64,000 nucleotides of DNA from Acidimicrobiales bacterium. Lineage in GTDB: Bacteria; Actinomycetota; Acidimicrobiia; Acidimicrobiales; Aldehydirespiratoraceae. Location of the stretch: contig JAQWMR010000016.1 of NCBI GenBank assembly GCA_029246685.1, positions 620,001 through 684,000 on the forward strand, in the 5' to 3' direction. Under the pieces are notes generated by a model, which was not told the DNA's origin, ran no database searches, and saw only the letters and a list, made by a program, of their open reading frames with translations. Below, piece by piece: positions 36,503 through 52,630 of the stretch. How positions within the stretch are numbered: the first letter of the stretch is position 1; every line of letters starts with the position of its first letter. The position numbers were made by a program, and so were the translations under genes.

Positions 36503-36766
36503 GAAGTGGTCGGCACGGAGTTCGTCGGCACCTCGATCTCCTCGGATGGCGGTCTCCTCGACCCGGTGATCCCCGCGATGCTCCGGGTGAACCCACACAT
36601 CGAGTGGGCCCAGGCGGCAAAGCGAGGGTGGACCCGCCACGAAGTGACTCCGAGCGAATGGCGGGCGGACTACCGTGAGGTCGAGGACGCGACGGTCGAA
36701 GGCACGCCCGTCGAGGTCAGCACCAGCTGGGTCCTGCCGGACGGCGGCACGGTCGAGCAGGACTAG
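36503..36766 (+). pseudogene. 3' remnant of a PhoD-like alkaline phosphatase gene
   Basis: The frame encodes [20 protein letters not shown], then [20 protein letters not shown] and [11 protein letters not shown] and ends TSWVLPDGGTVEQD. This is the C-terminal end of PhoD-type phosphodiesterase/phosphatases ([12 protein letters not shown] followed by a GY/GW..-EVTP-EWR-DYR block). Upstream codons in the same frame do not continue the family and run into the rpsL promoter region, so the catalytic 80 percent is missing. It shares its last bases with the stop of the AMP ligase on the other strand. Probably a decaying gene end left by the rearrangement that brought the str operon here. Confidence 0.65.
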
Positions 36767-38355
36767 CGGGAACGCCCGCGGAGCTCGCCCTTCGCGACCT
36801 TGCCGCCCGATGACCGAGGGAGTTCGTCCAGCACGGTGAGATGCTCGGGCCACCATTCCTTGGAGACGCCACGCGCGTCGAGGTGGTCGGTGAGTGCCGC
36901 CAGCGTGAGGTCACCCTCGGTCAGCTCGACGTAGACGCCGACCCGTTCACCGAGGCGATCGTCCGCGACCGCCACGGCCGCGGCGAGACGCACCCGCGGA
37001 TGCGACGTGACCTCCTCCTCCACCGCGGCCGCCGAGATGTTCTTCCCGCCGCGGATGATGAAGTCCGACGTCCGCCCGACGACCGTGAGATAGCCGTCGT
37101 CATCGATCTCGACGATGTCGCCCATCAACATCCAGCCATCGCCGGTGTAGAGCTCGGTGTTGGCATCGGGATCGTTCCAGTACCCGAGTGCGAGTGACGG
37201 CCCCCGGCAGGCGGGACGCCCCCGGCCGCGATCCCCTGCCACCCGCTCGCCGCTGTCATAGAGGCGAACCTGCATCTCCTCGACCACGCGTCCCCCTGTC
37301 GTGAAACGGCGCTCCGGCGGGTCCTGCACCATGGTGCCGGAGAGCAGACCGGTCTCGTTCGACCCGTAGAAGTTGAGGATCGTGCAGCCGGTGGTCTCCT
37401 CGAAGTCCCGGGCCCGCGACGACGATATGGCCTCACCCCCCGTGAACATGACCCGGAGCGACGACAGGTCCTCGCCGTCGTGGGTGTCCAGGAGCATCAC
37501 GAACTGAGACGAGACCGCAGCGAGCACGCTCACATGCTCCCGCTCGATCGCGGCAAGGGCCGCGACCGGGTCGAACACCGACTGCACAACGCAGGTCGCG
37601 CCCTCGATGGCGGGGCTGACGTGCGAGGTCCAGAGGCCGAAGCCGAACGGCGCGGGGACGACGCTCATCCAGACCTCGTCGGCACCGCTACGGAGCGCTC
37701 CGAACCGCATGGCGAGTTGGTGGAAGTAGACCCAACGGTTCTGGGTCTGCACGACGCACTTCGGAAGGCCGGTCGTACCGGACGTGGAATTGAGCAACCA
37801 CGGTTCGGACGCGCCGATCGGATCGTGCGCGAGCGACCCGACCGGACCGTCGACCACCGTCGGCGCTGCGTCGAGCGACCCGATGATCAGCGGATCGCCG
37901 AGACCGAGCCGCGCGGCGAGCTCCACGCCCGAACCCAGCCGGGTGTCGTGCGTCGTGATCGCAGACCGAGCGTTGGTCTTTGCGACGAGATGGGTGATCT
38001 CGCGCTCGCCGGCCCGCCAGCCCACACCGACCGCGATCGCTCCCGCCGCCTCGCAGGCGACGAACGCCGCATGCACAGCGGCGCCGTCCGGCAGCAGGAC
38101 GAGTACCCGGTCACCCCGGTCGAGACCGATCCCCGCGAGCCGCGCGGCGATCGCGTCGATCAGCGCGTCGTAGTCCGCCCAGGTGATCCGGGTGTCGTCC
38201 CACACGTAGGCCGTGTCGCCCGGCCGCGCCGCTGCATGGGCGGCGATCCGCTCCCGCAGGGTGGCTGTCTCCCACCAGCCGCGGTACAGGTACTCCGCCT
38301 CCCGCTCGGCGTCGACCGCCACCCACAAGCTCACGGCCGACGACCGTAGCTCCAT
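36763..38355 (-). CDS. Class I adenylate-forming enzyme (acyl-CoA synthetase / AMP ligase)
   Basis: A 530-aa ANL-superfamily enzyme that activates a carboxylic acid as acyl-AMP and then probably as a CoA thioester. Motif A3 is LNSTSGTTGLPKCVV near residue 190, A5 is LNFYGSNETG, A7 is GDIVEIDDDGYLTVVGRTSD, A8 follows with FIIRGGKNISAAAVEEEV, and the C-terminal lysine motif is PRSSGGKVAKGELRG. The layout resembles cyclohexanecarboxylate- or benzoate-type ligases; the acid cannot be fixed. It is divergent from the five-gene plus-strand operon with only 35 bp between them, so one regulatory zone probably serves both. Confidence 0.92.
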   Translation of the reverse strand: MELRSSAVSLWVAVDAEREAEYLYRGWWETATLRERIAAHAAARPGDTAYVWDDTRITWADYDALIDAIAARLAGIGLDRGDRVLVLLPDGAAVHAAFVACEAAGAIAVGVGWRAGEREITHLVAKTNARSAITTHDTRLGSGVELAARLGLGDPLIIGSLDAAPTVVDGPVGSLAHDPIGASEPWLLNSTSGTTGLPKCVVQTQNRWVYFHQLAMRFGALRSGADEVWMSVVPAPFGFGLWTSHVSPAIEGATCVVQSVFDPVAALAAIEREHVSVLAAVSSQFVMLLDTHDGEDLSSLRVMFTGGEAISSSRARDFEETTGCTILNFYGSNETGLLSGTMVQDPPERRFTTGGRVVEEMQVRLYDSGERVAGDRGRGRPACRGPSLALGYWNDPDANTELYTGDGWMLMGDIVEIDDDGYLTVVGRTSDFIIRGGKNISAAAVEEEVTSHPRVRLAAAVAVADDRLGERVGVYVELTEGDLTLAALTDHLDARGVSKEWWPEHLTVLDELPRSSGGKVAKGELRGRSR

Positions 38356-38384
38356 CTGACGAGGGCGGACCCGCGTCGTAGTAT
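38356..38384 (+). promoter_or_regulatory. Predicted leaderless promoter of the catabolic operon
   Basis: -35 CTGACG (38356-38361), 17-nt spacer, -10 TAGTAT (38379-38384), then only 6 nt before the ATG at 38391. The geometry predicts transcription starting at or next to the start codon. No SD is present, consistent with a leaderless mRNA. Confidence 0.6.
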
Positions 38385-38390
38385 CCGGCG

Positions 38391-39179
38391 ATGGTACGTG
38401 ACCACGGTGGTAGCGAGAGCGAACGGGTCGGCGGCACCGCGGCCTGGGCGCCGAGCCATCTCCCGCCTCGGGGCGTGGAGCTCTCGCCCGCCCAGGAGCT
38501 CGCGTGCGCGGTGCGACATCTGGACATCGTCGGGTTCTCCGAGAACATGACCGGCCATGTCAGCTGGCAGCAGCCGGGCAATGACACTCTCCTCGTGAAT
38601 CCGTGGGGCTTCTGGTGGCGGGAGGCGACGGGTAGCAGCATCCTCGAGGTCGATCTCGACGGCGCTGTCGTCTCAGGCGACTGGGACGTCACCCCCGCGA
38701 TCCACATCCACACCGAACTGCACCGCCGGCGGCCCGACGCACGGGTCGTCGTGCACAGCCACCCCATGAATGCCGCGGTGCTCGCTGCGGTGCCCGAGCT
38801 GCCGGAGATCGTCCACCAGAACTCGAGCATCCTTTCCGACGAGATGGTGCTGGTCGATGACTACGACGGCGAAGTCGACACACCACTGGCCGGCGGCGCT
38901 CTCGCCGACGCGATCGGCGACAGGTCTGTTGCGCTGCTCGTCAGCCATGGCGTGATCGTCACCGCGCCCACGATGCAGGAGGCCGTTTACAAGAGTGTGC
39001 TCTTCGAGCGCACGTGCGAGATGCACTGGCGGCTTCGGGCGTTCGGCCAGAAGGCCACCCCGATCGCGCCGGTGTTCCAGAACCAACTCAAGGCATCGCT
39101 CATCGAACGGGCCGCCGACGTCTACTGGGATGGCGCTATCCGCCAGCTCGTGGCCACCGAACCCGACGTACTCGACTGA
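38391..39179 (+). CDS. Class II aldolase/adducin family protein
   Basis: A 262-aa zinc-type aldolase-fold protein. Visible motifs are FSENMTGHVSWQ, IHIHTELHRRRPDARVVVHSHP with the metal-binding HSH, and a later ALLVSHGVIV with the third His. Members include fuculose- and ribulose-phosphate aldolases, 3-dehydro-4-phosphotetronate decarboxylases and aromatic hydroxy-acid decarboxylases. The non-sugar neighbours favour a decarboxylase or lyase on a hydroxyacid, but this is inference. First gene of the operon, probably leaderless. Confidence 0.9.
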   Translation: MVRDHGGSESERVGGTAAWAPSHLPPRGVELSPAQELACAVRHLDIVGFSENMTGHVSWQQPGNDTLLVNPWGFWWREATGSSILEVDLDGAVVSGDWDVTPAIHIHTELHRRRPDARVVVHSHPMNAAVLAAVPELPEIVHQNSSILSDEMVLVDDYDGEVDTPLAGGALADAIGDRSVALLVSHGVIVTAPTMQEAVYKSVLFERTCEMHWRLRAFGQKATPIAPVFQNQLKASLIERAADVYWDGAIRQLVATEPDVLD

Positions 39180-39192
39180 CGAGAGGACTCAC

Positions 39193-40449
39193 ATGGGCAT
39201 CTCCCTCGACGACCTCCAGAACAGCGAAGGCTTCACCACGGCCGAGAAGGGCAAGGTCACCTGGCTCGACGAGCCGGAGCGGGCCGACCGCCACTTCACC
39301 GTGATCTCGGTGGACGACCACATCGTCGAACCCCGCGATGCATTCGAGGGTCGATTCCCGAAGGCGCTCGTCGACCGAGCCCCCCGCGTGATCGAGCAGG
39401 ACGACGGATCCGAGGCGTGGCTCTATGAGGGCGAGGTGATGCCCAACGTCGGCTTCAACGCCGTGGTCGGTCGTCCCGTCAACGAGTACAGCTTCGAGCC
39501 CACGCGGTTCGATCAGATGCGCACGGGGGCATGGGACATCGAGGCGCGACTCGCGGACATGGATCTCAACGGCGTCTACGCCTCGGTGTGCTTCCCGTCG
39601 TTCCTTCCCGGGTTCGCCGGTCAGCGCCTCCAGCAACTCACCGACGACCCCGCGCTCGCGCTCGCCTCGGTCCGCGCATGGAACGACTGGAACATCGAGG
39701 CGTGGTCCGGTCACGACCCCACACGGATGATCCCGCTGCAACTCCCCTACCTGCTCGACCCCGAGCTGGCCGCCGACGAGGTGCGCCGCAACGCGGACCG
39801 GGGATTCAAGGCGATGACGTTCTCCGAGGCGCCACACCTGCTCGGTCTCCCCTCGCTGCACTCCGGGCACTGGGATCCGCTCATGGCCGCGTGTGAGGAG
39901 ACGGGCACCGTCGTGTGCCTCCATGTCGGCTCGTCCGGTACGTCCCCGGCCACGTCCCCCGACGCGCCGAGCGACACGATCGGTGTGCTCTTCTTCGGCT
40001 ACGCGATGTTCGCCGCCGTCGACTGGCTGTACTCGCGGATCCCGATTCGCTTCCCCGAGATCAAGATCTGTCTCTCGGAGGGCGGGATCGGCTGGGTCGC
40101 GGGGCTGCTCGACCGGCTCGAGCACGTCCGCAAGTACGACTCGATGTACGGCACCTGGAACGACCTCTCGATCAGCCCGGCCGACACGTTCCGACGCAAC
40201 TTCTCGGTGTGTGCGATCGATGATCCGTCGGCGTTCCTGCAGCGCGACGTGATCGGCATCGAGAACATCCTCCTCGAGAGCGACTACCCGCACGCCGACT
40301 CCACCTGGCCGATCACGCAGGAGAAGATCGCCGCCCAGATCGCCGGGCTCTCCGACGACGAGATCGCCGCTGTCACCTGGCGCAACGCCAGCGAGCTGTT
40401 CGAGCACCCCGTGCCCGAGGCCGTGCAACAGGACCCGGACGCCTACTGA
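39193..40449 (+). CDS. Amidohydrolase-2 family metal-dependent hydrolase/decarboxylase
   Basis: A 418-aa TIM-barrel enzyme of the ACMSD/gamma-resorcylate-decarboxylase group (Amidohydro_2). The N-terminal metal motif is VISVDDHIVEPRDAF (DxH in place of HxH), the barrel carries VVCLHVGSSGT, and the late acidic motif is NILLESDYPHADSTWP with the catalytic Asp. ATG 39193 has GAGAGG upstream. Related proteins hydrolyse or decarboxylate aromatic acids and lactones. Its place between an aldolase-fold protein and an esterase suggests one step of a ring- or ester-degrading pathway. Confidence 0.92.
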   Translation: MGISLDDLQNSEGFTTAEKGKVTWLDEPERADRHFTVISVDDHIVEPRDAFEGRFPKALVDRAPRVIEQDDGSEAWLYEGEVMPNVGFNAVVGRPVNEYSFEPTRFDQMRTGAWDIEARLADMDLNGVYASVCFPSFLPGFAGQRLQQLTDDPALALASVRAWNDWNIEAWSGHDPTRMIPLQLPYLLDPELAADEVRRNADRGFKAMTFSEAPHLLGLPSLHSGHWDPLMAACEETGTVVCLHVGSSGTSPATSPDAPSDTIGVLFFGYAMFAAVDWLYSRIPIRFPEIKICLSEGGIGWVAGLLDRLEHVRKYDSMYGTWNDLSISPADTFRRNFSVCAIDDPSAFLQRDVIGIENILLESDYPHADSTWPITQEKIAAQIAGLSDDEIAAVTWRNASELFEHPVPEAVQQDPDAY

Positions 40450-40450
40450 C

Positions 40451-41887
40451 ATGACCGTCGAGGTGACCATCTCCGGCGGGGTGCTCCGAGGACTCGACGG
40501 CGACGTGCTCGCCTTCCGCGGCGTGCCCTACGCGACCGCCGAGCGCTTCGAGGCGGCGCAGATCGTTCCGGCTTGGGACGGCGTGCGGCCCGCGGTCGAG
40601 CCGAGCCCCGCACCTGTGCAGGTGATCTCCGACGACGCTCCCGTACCCGGCATGACCGTCGACGCAGTCGGCGATGACTGCCTGACCGCCGAGATCCGGA
40701 CCCCGTCGCTCGACGGGTCCCGACCGGTGCTTGTCTGGATTCCCGGCGGGGCCTACAAGACCGGCGGCAACGCGCTTGCCACCTACGACATGAGCCGGCT
40801 GGCCGCCGAGGGCGACCTCCTGACCGTGGCGCTGAACTATCGGCTCGGCATCTGCGGATTTCTTGCCGCGGATGGGGTGCCCTCCAACCTCGGGCTGCGG
40901 GATCTCATCACGGCGCTCGCGTGGATCCGCCACGAGATCGGCGCCTTCGGTGGCGACCCCGATCGGGTGGTCGTCATGGGCGAGTCCGCGGGGGCCGGTG
41001 CGATCGCTCATCTCCTCGCGGTCCCGGGGATCGACCAACTGTTCAGCGGCGCGATCATCGCGAGCGGCGCGCCCGGCGCGACGCTCACGGCGGACGCCGC
41101 GTCAACCGTCGCCGGCGCCGTGTTCGCGGCTGCGAACTCGGAGTCGACCGACGAGCTGCGCTCGCTCTCCGTCGATGAGCTCCTCGACGTGCAGACCGCG
41201 GCGGATGCCGAGCTGCTCGCCACCGTCGGCATGATGCCGTTCCACCCGTGGGTCGACGGTGACGTCCTCCCGCTGGCCCCGCTCGAGGCCGCCCGCCGAG
41301 GGCAGCTGGCCGAGGTGCCGATCGTGATCGGCACGACGAACCAGGAGATGGAGCTCTTCCGCGACGCCGTTCCCGAGCTCCCGGCCGAGTTCGCCGCGGC
41401 CTGGTTGGGACCGAAGGTGGCGGCGGCCACCGGCACCGAACCCTCCGAGGAGCAGGTCAGAGCCGGCCTCGGCGCCGCCGGTGACCTGGTCGAGGCCATC
41501 GCCGACACGGATCTCCACCTCCCGGCCGTCCTCCTCGCCGATGCCCACGCCCTGGCCGGCAACCGCACCTGGCGCTACCGGTTCGACTGGCAGGCGCCCA
41601 CGATCGGTGCGGCGCACGCCGTCGATCTGCCGTTCCACTTCGGCACGCTCGATGTCGACGGTTGGCGCGACTTCGTGGCCGGCGATGAGGCCGCCGACCG
41701 GCTCTCCGCGCGCATGCGAGCGGCATGGGCGGCTTTCTGCCACACCCGCGAGCCGACCTGCGACCCGCTCGGGCGCTGGCCCCGACACAACGCGACCGAT
41801 CGGCCGACCGTTCGCCTCGGGGCCGAGATCACCGTCGACCACGACCCGGACGGCGACCGTCGTCGGGCGTGGCTCGGAGAGGACTGA
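40451..41887 (+). CDS. Type-B carboxylesterase
   Basis: A 478-aa alpha/beta-hydrolase of the carboxylesterase type-B family. FRGVPYATAERF opens it, WIPGGAYKTGG provides the oxyanion hole, the nucleophile elbow is VVMGESAGAGAIAHLL, the acidic residue lies in IGTTNQEMELF and the His in IGAAHAVDLPFHFGTLD. No signal peptide, so it works in the cytoplasm. One base after the amidohydrolase. It would free an acid or alcohol for the ligase or the dehydrogenase beside it. Confidence 0.92.
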   Translation: MTVEVTISGGVLRGLDGDVLAFRGVPYATAERFEAAQIVPAWDGVRPAVEPSPAPVQVISDDAPVPGMTVDAVGDDCLTAEIRTPSLDGSRPVLVWIPGGAYKTGGNALATYDMSRLAAEGDLLTVALNYRLGICGFLAADGVPSNLGLRDLITALAWIRHEIGAFGGDPDRVVVMGESAGAGAIAHLLAVPGIDQLFSGAIIASGAPGATLTADAASTVAGAVFAAANSESTDELRSLSVDELLDVQTAADAELLATVGMMPFHPWVDGDVLPLAPLEAARRGQLAEVPIVIGTTNQEMELFRDAVPELPAEFAAAWLGPKVAAATGTEPSEEQVRAGLGAAGDLVEAIADTDLHLPAVLLADAHALAGNRTWRYRFDWQAPTIGAAHAVDLPFHFGTLDVDGWRDFVAGDEAADRLSARMRAAWAAFCHTREPTCDPLGRWPRHNATDRPTVRLGAEITVDHDPDGDRRRAWLGED

Positions 41888-41888
41888 G

Positions 41889-42728
41889 ATGGGAACGCTC
41901 GACGGGCAGGTCGCCCTCGTCACCGGCGGCAGCCGCAGCATCGGCCGCGGGTGTGCGCTCGAACTCGGCGAAGCCGGAGCGACTGTCTACATCACCGGCC
42001 GCTCGGCGACCGAGGCCGACAACGCGCTGCCCGGCACGGTCGGCGCCACCGCCGCCGAGGTGAACGACGCCGGCGGCACGGCGATCGGCGTCGTCTGCGA
42101 TCACCGCGACGACGATGCAGTCGCGGCCGTGCTGGATCGTATCCACGCGGACCACGGCCGCCTCGACATCCTCGTGAACAACGCTTTCATCGTCACCGAC
42201 CACCTCACCTCGGGGAAACCCTTCTGGGAGGTCCCGCTGTCGGACTGGGACGACATGATCGATGTCGGTACCCGCTCCGCCTACGCCGCGAGCGCCATGG
42301 CTGCGCAGCGCTTCATGGTGCCGGCCGGCCGCGGTCTCATCGTCAACATCAGTTCGTCCGGCGCGCAGGAGTACGCCTGGCATGTGGTCTACGGCGTGGG
42401 CAAGTGCGCCCTCGACCGCGTCACGAAGGACACGGCGCACGAGCTCGGGTCCCATGGCGTTAGCGTCGTCTCGCTCTGGCCCGGCTTCGTGAAGAACGAG
42501 CGCATCGAGCTGGCCGAACAGGCCGGCATGCTCCCCGACAGCCTCGACACGTCGACCGCCGAGTCGTTCCGCTTCACCGGCCGCGCCGCGGCCCACCTCG
42601 CTGCTGACCCGGACGTCGCCCGCTTCAGCGGCACCGCGATCCCGTCGCGCACCCTCGCCGACGAGTACGGGTTCACCGACCTCGACGGCTCACTTCCCAA
42701 CGGCCCACTCCATGATCGAAAGGCCTGA
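41889..42728 (+). CDS. Short-chain dehydrogenase/reductase
   Basis: A 279-aa Rossmann oxidoreductase. NAD(P)-binding motif VTGGSRSIGRG near residue 12, LDILVNNAF in the middle, catalytic Ser in NISSSGAQE and YGVGK as the Y-x3-K pair. The TGxxxxIG variant and the Arg at GRS after strand 2 suggest NADPH preference, not decisive. One base after the esterase stop. Confidence 0.92.
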   Translation: MGTLDGQVALVTGGSRSIGRGCALELGEAGATVYITGRSATEADNALPGTVGATAAEVNDAGGTAIGVVCDHRDDDAVAAVLDRIHADHGRLDILVNNAFIVTDHLTSGKPFWEVPLSDWDDMIDVGTRSAYAASAMAAQRFMVPAGRGLIVNISSSGAQEYAWHVVYGVGKCALDRVTKDTAHELGSHGVSVVSLWPGFVKNERIELAEQAGMLPDSLDTSTAESFRFTGRAAAHLAADPDVARFSGTAIPSRTLADEYGFTDLDGSLPNGPLHDRKA

Positions 42729-42729
42729 G

Positions 42730-43182
42730 ATGCCACTGCGCTTCAACCATATGGAGCTGACACTCCCACCCGGTCAGCTCACCGAGACCCGAGAGGAGAT
42801 CAGCGAGTTCTACGGCCACATGTTCGGTTGGGCGACGAGCGACGTTACGATCCTCGGGCAGTCCGGCCTCCTCATCCGGACCGACGAGGCCACGAGCCAG
42901 TTCATCCTGGTGACCGAGCAACGGGACCATATCGACTCACCCGGCTATGACCACCTCGGTCTTCTCTGCGACACCCGCGCCGAGGTGGACGGCTACCTCA
43001 CGGTGGCCAAGGCGCGCCAAACCGTCGACGACCGCGTCGAGATCAAGGAGTACGACGATCTCGTGAACCGCGACCACGTCACGCACGCGTTCTACGTGCG
43101 CTTCCTGCTCCCGATCTGGTTCGACCTGCAGTGCTTCGAACGCGCCGGCAAACCCCAGCCGGATCGCTGGGCATTCACCTGA
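42730..43182 (+). CDS. VOC family protein of the catabolic operon
   Basis: A 150-aa glyoxalase/extradiol-dioxygenase-fold protein: LRFNHMELTLPPGQLTETRE, EFYGHMFGW, PGYDHLGLLCDTRAEVDGYL and IWFDLQCFE. It ends the operon and begins one base after the SDR stop. The metal ligands could be the His of NHMEL, the His of YDHLG and the late Glu. It could be an isomerase, hydratase or ring-cleavage enzyme for the pathway. Confidence 0.85.
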   Translation: MPLRFNHMELTLPPGQLTETREEISEFYGHMFGWATSDVTILGQSGLLIRTDEATSQFILVTEQRDHIDSPGYDHLGLLCDTRAEVDGYLTVAKARQTVDDRVEIKEYDDLVNRDHVTHAFYVRFLLPIWFDLQCFERAGKPQPDRWAFT

Positions 43183-43192
43183 CGTTGCGACA

Positions 43193-43205
43193 GGGGTCAG
43201 ACCCC
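43193..43205. repeat. GGGGTCNGACCCC intergenic repeat, copy 3
   Basis: Perfect core GGGGTCAGACCCC, 12 bp beyond the rpoC stop and 10 bp beyond the convergent VOC stop. Flanks GTTGCGAC and GCTGCAGT are degenerate relatives of the direct repeats in copies 1 and 2. Confidence 0.8.
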
Positions 43206-43216
43206 CGCTGCAGTCT

Positions 43217-47134
<3,918 letters not shown>

Positions 47135-47160
47135 GTTGTTACTCCCTCGTCTTCCCGGGC

Positions 47161-50751
<3,591 letters not shown>

Positions 50752-50969
50752 CTTGGCTCCAAAGTTGGCCGTGGAAGAGGACGACAACCGGCCGTCCGGG
50801 CGCGATGAACCGAAACCCAGGGATCCGGAACAGGCGCGAGGACGACCACGTTGCCTTGCACGCTAGTGGTTCCGCACTACTGCGGCAACTTCCAGGCAAC
50901 CAGAAGCAACACCTGCCCAAATCGGGGCGGTGCGACTCCGGGCCGGACGAGCCGGTCGGGATTGCGCGA

Positions 50970-50998
50970 ACGGTAAAGGAACCTGGACGCCAGGTCAA
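50970..50998 (-). promoter_or_regulatory. Predicted promoter of rpoB-rpoC
   Basis: Minus-strand -35 TTGACC (50998-50993), 17-nt spacer, -10 TACCGT (50975-50970), giving a leader of about 210 nt before rpoB. It sits in the 398-bp rpoB-phosphatase gap (50752-51149), in which I see no gene or other clear element. Confidence 0.65.
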
Positions 50999-51149
50999 GG
51001 AACGTTGGCGAAGCGCAACCCGATCGTCACGCCCTCGGGAGCGGCCCGGGCGAGGAGTCAGGCCCGTGATCGCTCTGCAACCCGGCCGTCAGACGTGCGT
51101 CGTGTGGGGTGCAGTCGCCGAGCTGTGCGGTACCGTCGGCGGACGGGCG

Positions 51150-52133
51150 TCAGTCCACTCGGAGGGCAAGCCGGGCGCGGCTTGCGGTGTCGTCGCCCAC
51201 ACCGATGCTGCGCAGGTACGTCTCGTGGTTGCCCCAGCGATCCTTCATGCCGTCGAGCGTCTTGCGCATCGCTGGCCTCGGGGATCCCCACATCGCGTGG
51301 AAGTCGTCGGGGTCGAAGCCGGCCTTGCGGATCTGCTCCGCGAACCAGCTCGTGCCGTCGCTGGCATGGGCGCGGTACTGCGCCGAGATTTCGTAGTCGT
51401 CGAGGATGTGGGCGTCCGCGACGCCCGCCAGCGCGAGCATCGCCATGGCGGTGATCCCGGTGCGGTCCTTCCCCGCGGTGCAGTGGAACAGGATCGTCTC
51501 ACCGGCAGCGACTGTGCCGATCATCGTTGCCAGGTACTCGGGGAACCCCTCGAGCATCCGCAGGTACCCAGCGGCCATGTCGTCCTCGTCGAACTTGGGC
51601 AGCTCACCGTCGATGATCCGCTCGAGCATCGATCGCTGCTGGGCCACATCGCTCGACATCGGCAGGTGCACGTGCGCGACCCCAACGGGAAGACGATCCG
51701 GCTGGTGTTCGACCTCACCGTCGCTGCGAAGATCGAACACCGTCGTGATCCCGAGCTGCTCGATCACGGCGTGATCCGCGTCCGTGAGACCGTGGAGTCC
51801 GTCGCTTCGAAACACCCTTCCCCAGCGGGTCCATGACCCGTCGGCCGTCGGATAGCCGCCGATGTCGCGGAGGTTCGACGGCCCGTCGAGCCTCAGCCGA
51901 CGTTCGGAGGCGACGACGAAGCCCTGGCCGGGCTCGAAAAGGTGGATATAGCGCGGCCGCTCTTCGGCCGACGACCTGTGGCGGCCGGGAGCGTCCGGCG
52001 CCGAGACATCGGTCCCAGGATCATCAGGTGAGTCGGAGACGAAGACCGACATCTCAGCGGACCCGCCCCGCCAGGAGATGTGCAGCTCGCCGTCGACTTC
52101 AAGGACATGTACATGGGATATCGGGTCGGCCAC
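51150..52133 (-). CDS. Tyrosine-protein phosphatase (Y_phosphatase3 type)
   Basis: A 327-aa cysteine phosphatase. The P-loop is LFHCTAGKDRTGITA; the general-acid region follows the family's NLRDIGGYPTADG entry motif and VFRSDGLHGLTDAD. The first 90 residues are a separate beta-type N-terminal domain (VHVLEVDGELHISWRGG). Start at GTG 52133; the frame is open to 52199, but that codon lies within the rplL terminator stem. It interrupts the usually contiguous rplL-rpoB pair on the same strand. Likely substrates are phosphotyrosine or phosphoinositide-like molecules. Confidence 0.88.
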   Translation of the reverse strand: MADPISHVHVLEVDGELHISWRGGSAEMSVFVSDSPDDPGTDVSAPDAPGRHRSSAEERPRYIHLFEPGQGFVVASERRLRLDGPSNLRDIGGYPTADGSWTRWGRVFRSDGLHGLTDADHAVIEQLGITTVFDLRSDGEVEHQPDRLPVGVAHVHLPMSSDVAQQRSMLERIIDGELPKFDEDDMAAGYLRMLEGFPEYLATMIGTVAAGETILFHCTAGKDRTGITAMAMLALAGVADAHILDDYEISAQYRAHASDGTSWFAEQIRKAGFDPDDFHAMWGSPRPAMRKTLDGMKDRWGNHETYLRSIGVGDDTASRARLALRVD

Positions 52134-52189
52134 GGACGCACCATAACGGGGGCCAACGCTCTCGATCGGCGGCGTTTCAGGGCAAACGC

Positions 52190-52223
52190 GAAACCGCACC
52201 GGCCCGAAGGCCGGTGCGGTTTC
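52190..52223 (-). terminator. Rho-independent terminator after rplL
   Basis: A perfect 15-bp stem (GAAACCGCACCGGCC and GGCCGGTGCGGTTTC) with a TTCG loop on the minus strand, 28 bp after the rplL stop and followed by GCGTTTGCC. It would end the rplJ-rplL transcript. Confidence 0.8.
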
Positions 52224-52250
52224 GACTTCAGACCCCGTGCGGGGAATGAA

Positions 52251-52628
52251 CTACTGGAGTTCGACGGAACCGCCGGCGGCCTCGAGGGCCTCCTTAGCCT
52301 TGTTCGCGTCGTCCTTCGAAGCGCCTTCCAGGATCGGCTTCGGGGCGCCGTCGACAAGCTCCTTGGCCTCCTTGAGACCGAGAGACGTCAGACCGCGCAC
52401 CTCCTTGATGACCTGGATCTTCTTGTCGCCAGCGCTGGTGAGAACGACGTCGAACGAGTCCTTCTCTTCCTCAACGGCAGCATCGCCACCGCCGCCAGCG
52501 GGGGCAGCAGCGGCCACGGGGGCTGCAGCGGTGACGCCGAACTTCTCTTCGAAGTCCGACAGCAGTTCACTCAGCTCAAGGACGCTCATGGCGCCGATCG
52601 AGTCGAGAATCTCTTCCTTGGTTGCCAT
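52251..52628 (-). CDS. rplL: 50S ribosomal protein L7/L12
   Basis: A 125-aa stalk protein. N-terminal dimerisation helices ([20 protein letters not shown]), Ala/Gly hinge and the C-terminal factor-binding domain [20 protein letters not shown]. Two bases after rplJ. Confidence 0.98.
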   Translation of the reverse strand: MATKEEILDSIGAMSVLELSELLSDFEEKFGVTAAAPVAAAAPAGGGGDAAVEEEKDSFDVVLTSAGDKKIQVIKEVRGLTSLGLKEAKELVDGAPKPILEGASKDDANKAKEALEAAGGSVELQ

Positions 52629-52630
52629 GA

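Noticed and set aside
39136..40470. 444-aa minus-strand frame
   Set aside because: Antisense of the Amidohydro_2 gene, which has clear metal-binding motifs.
50752..50787. TTG start for rpoB
   Set aside because: GTG 50751 has GGAG at good spacing and begins the conserved part; TTG has no good SD.
52134..52199. Upstream start for the tyrosine phosphatase
   Set aside because: The codon at 52199 lies in the rplL terminator stem; GTG 52133 is outside it.
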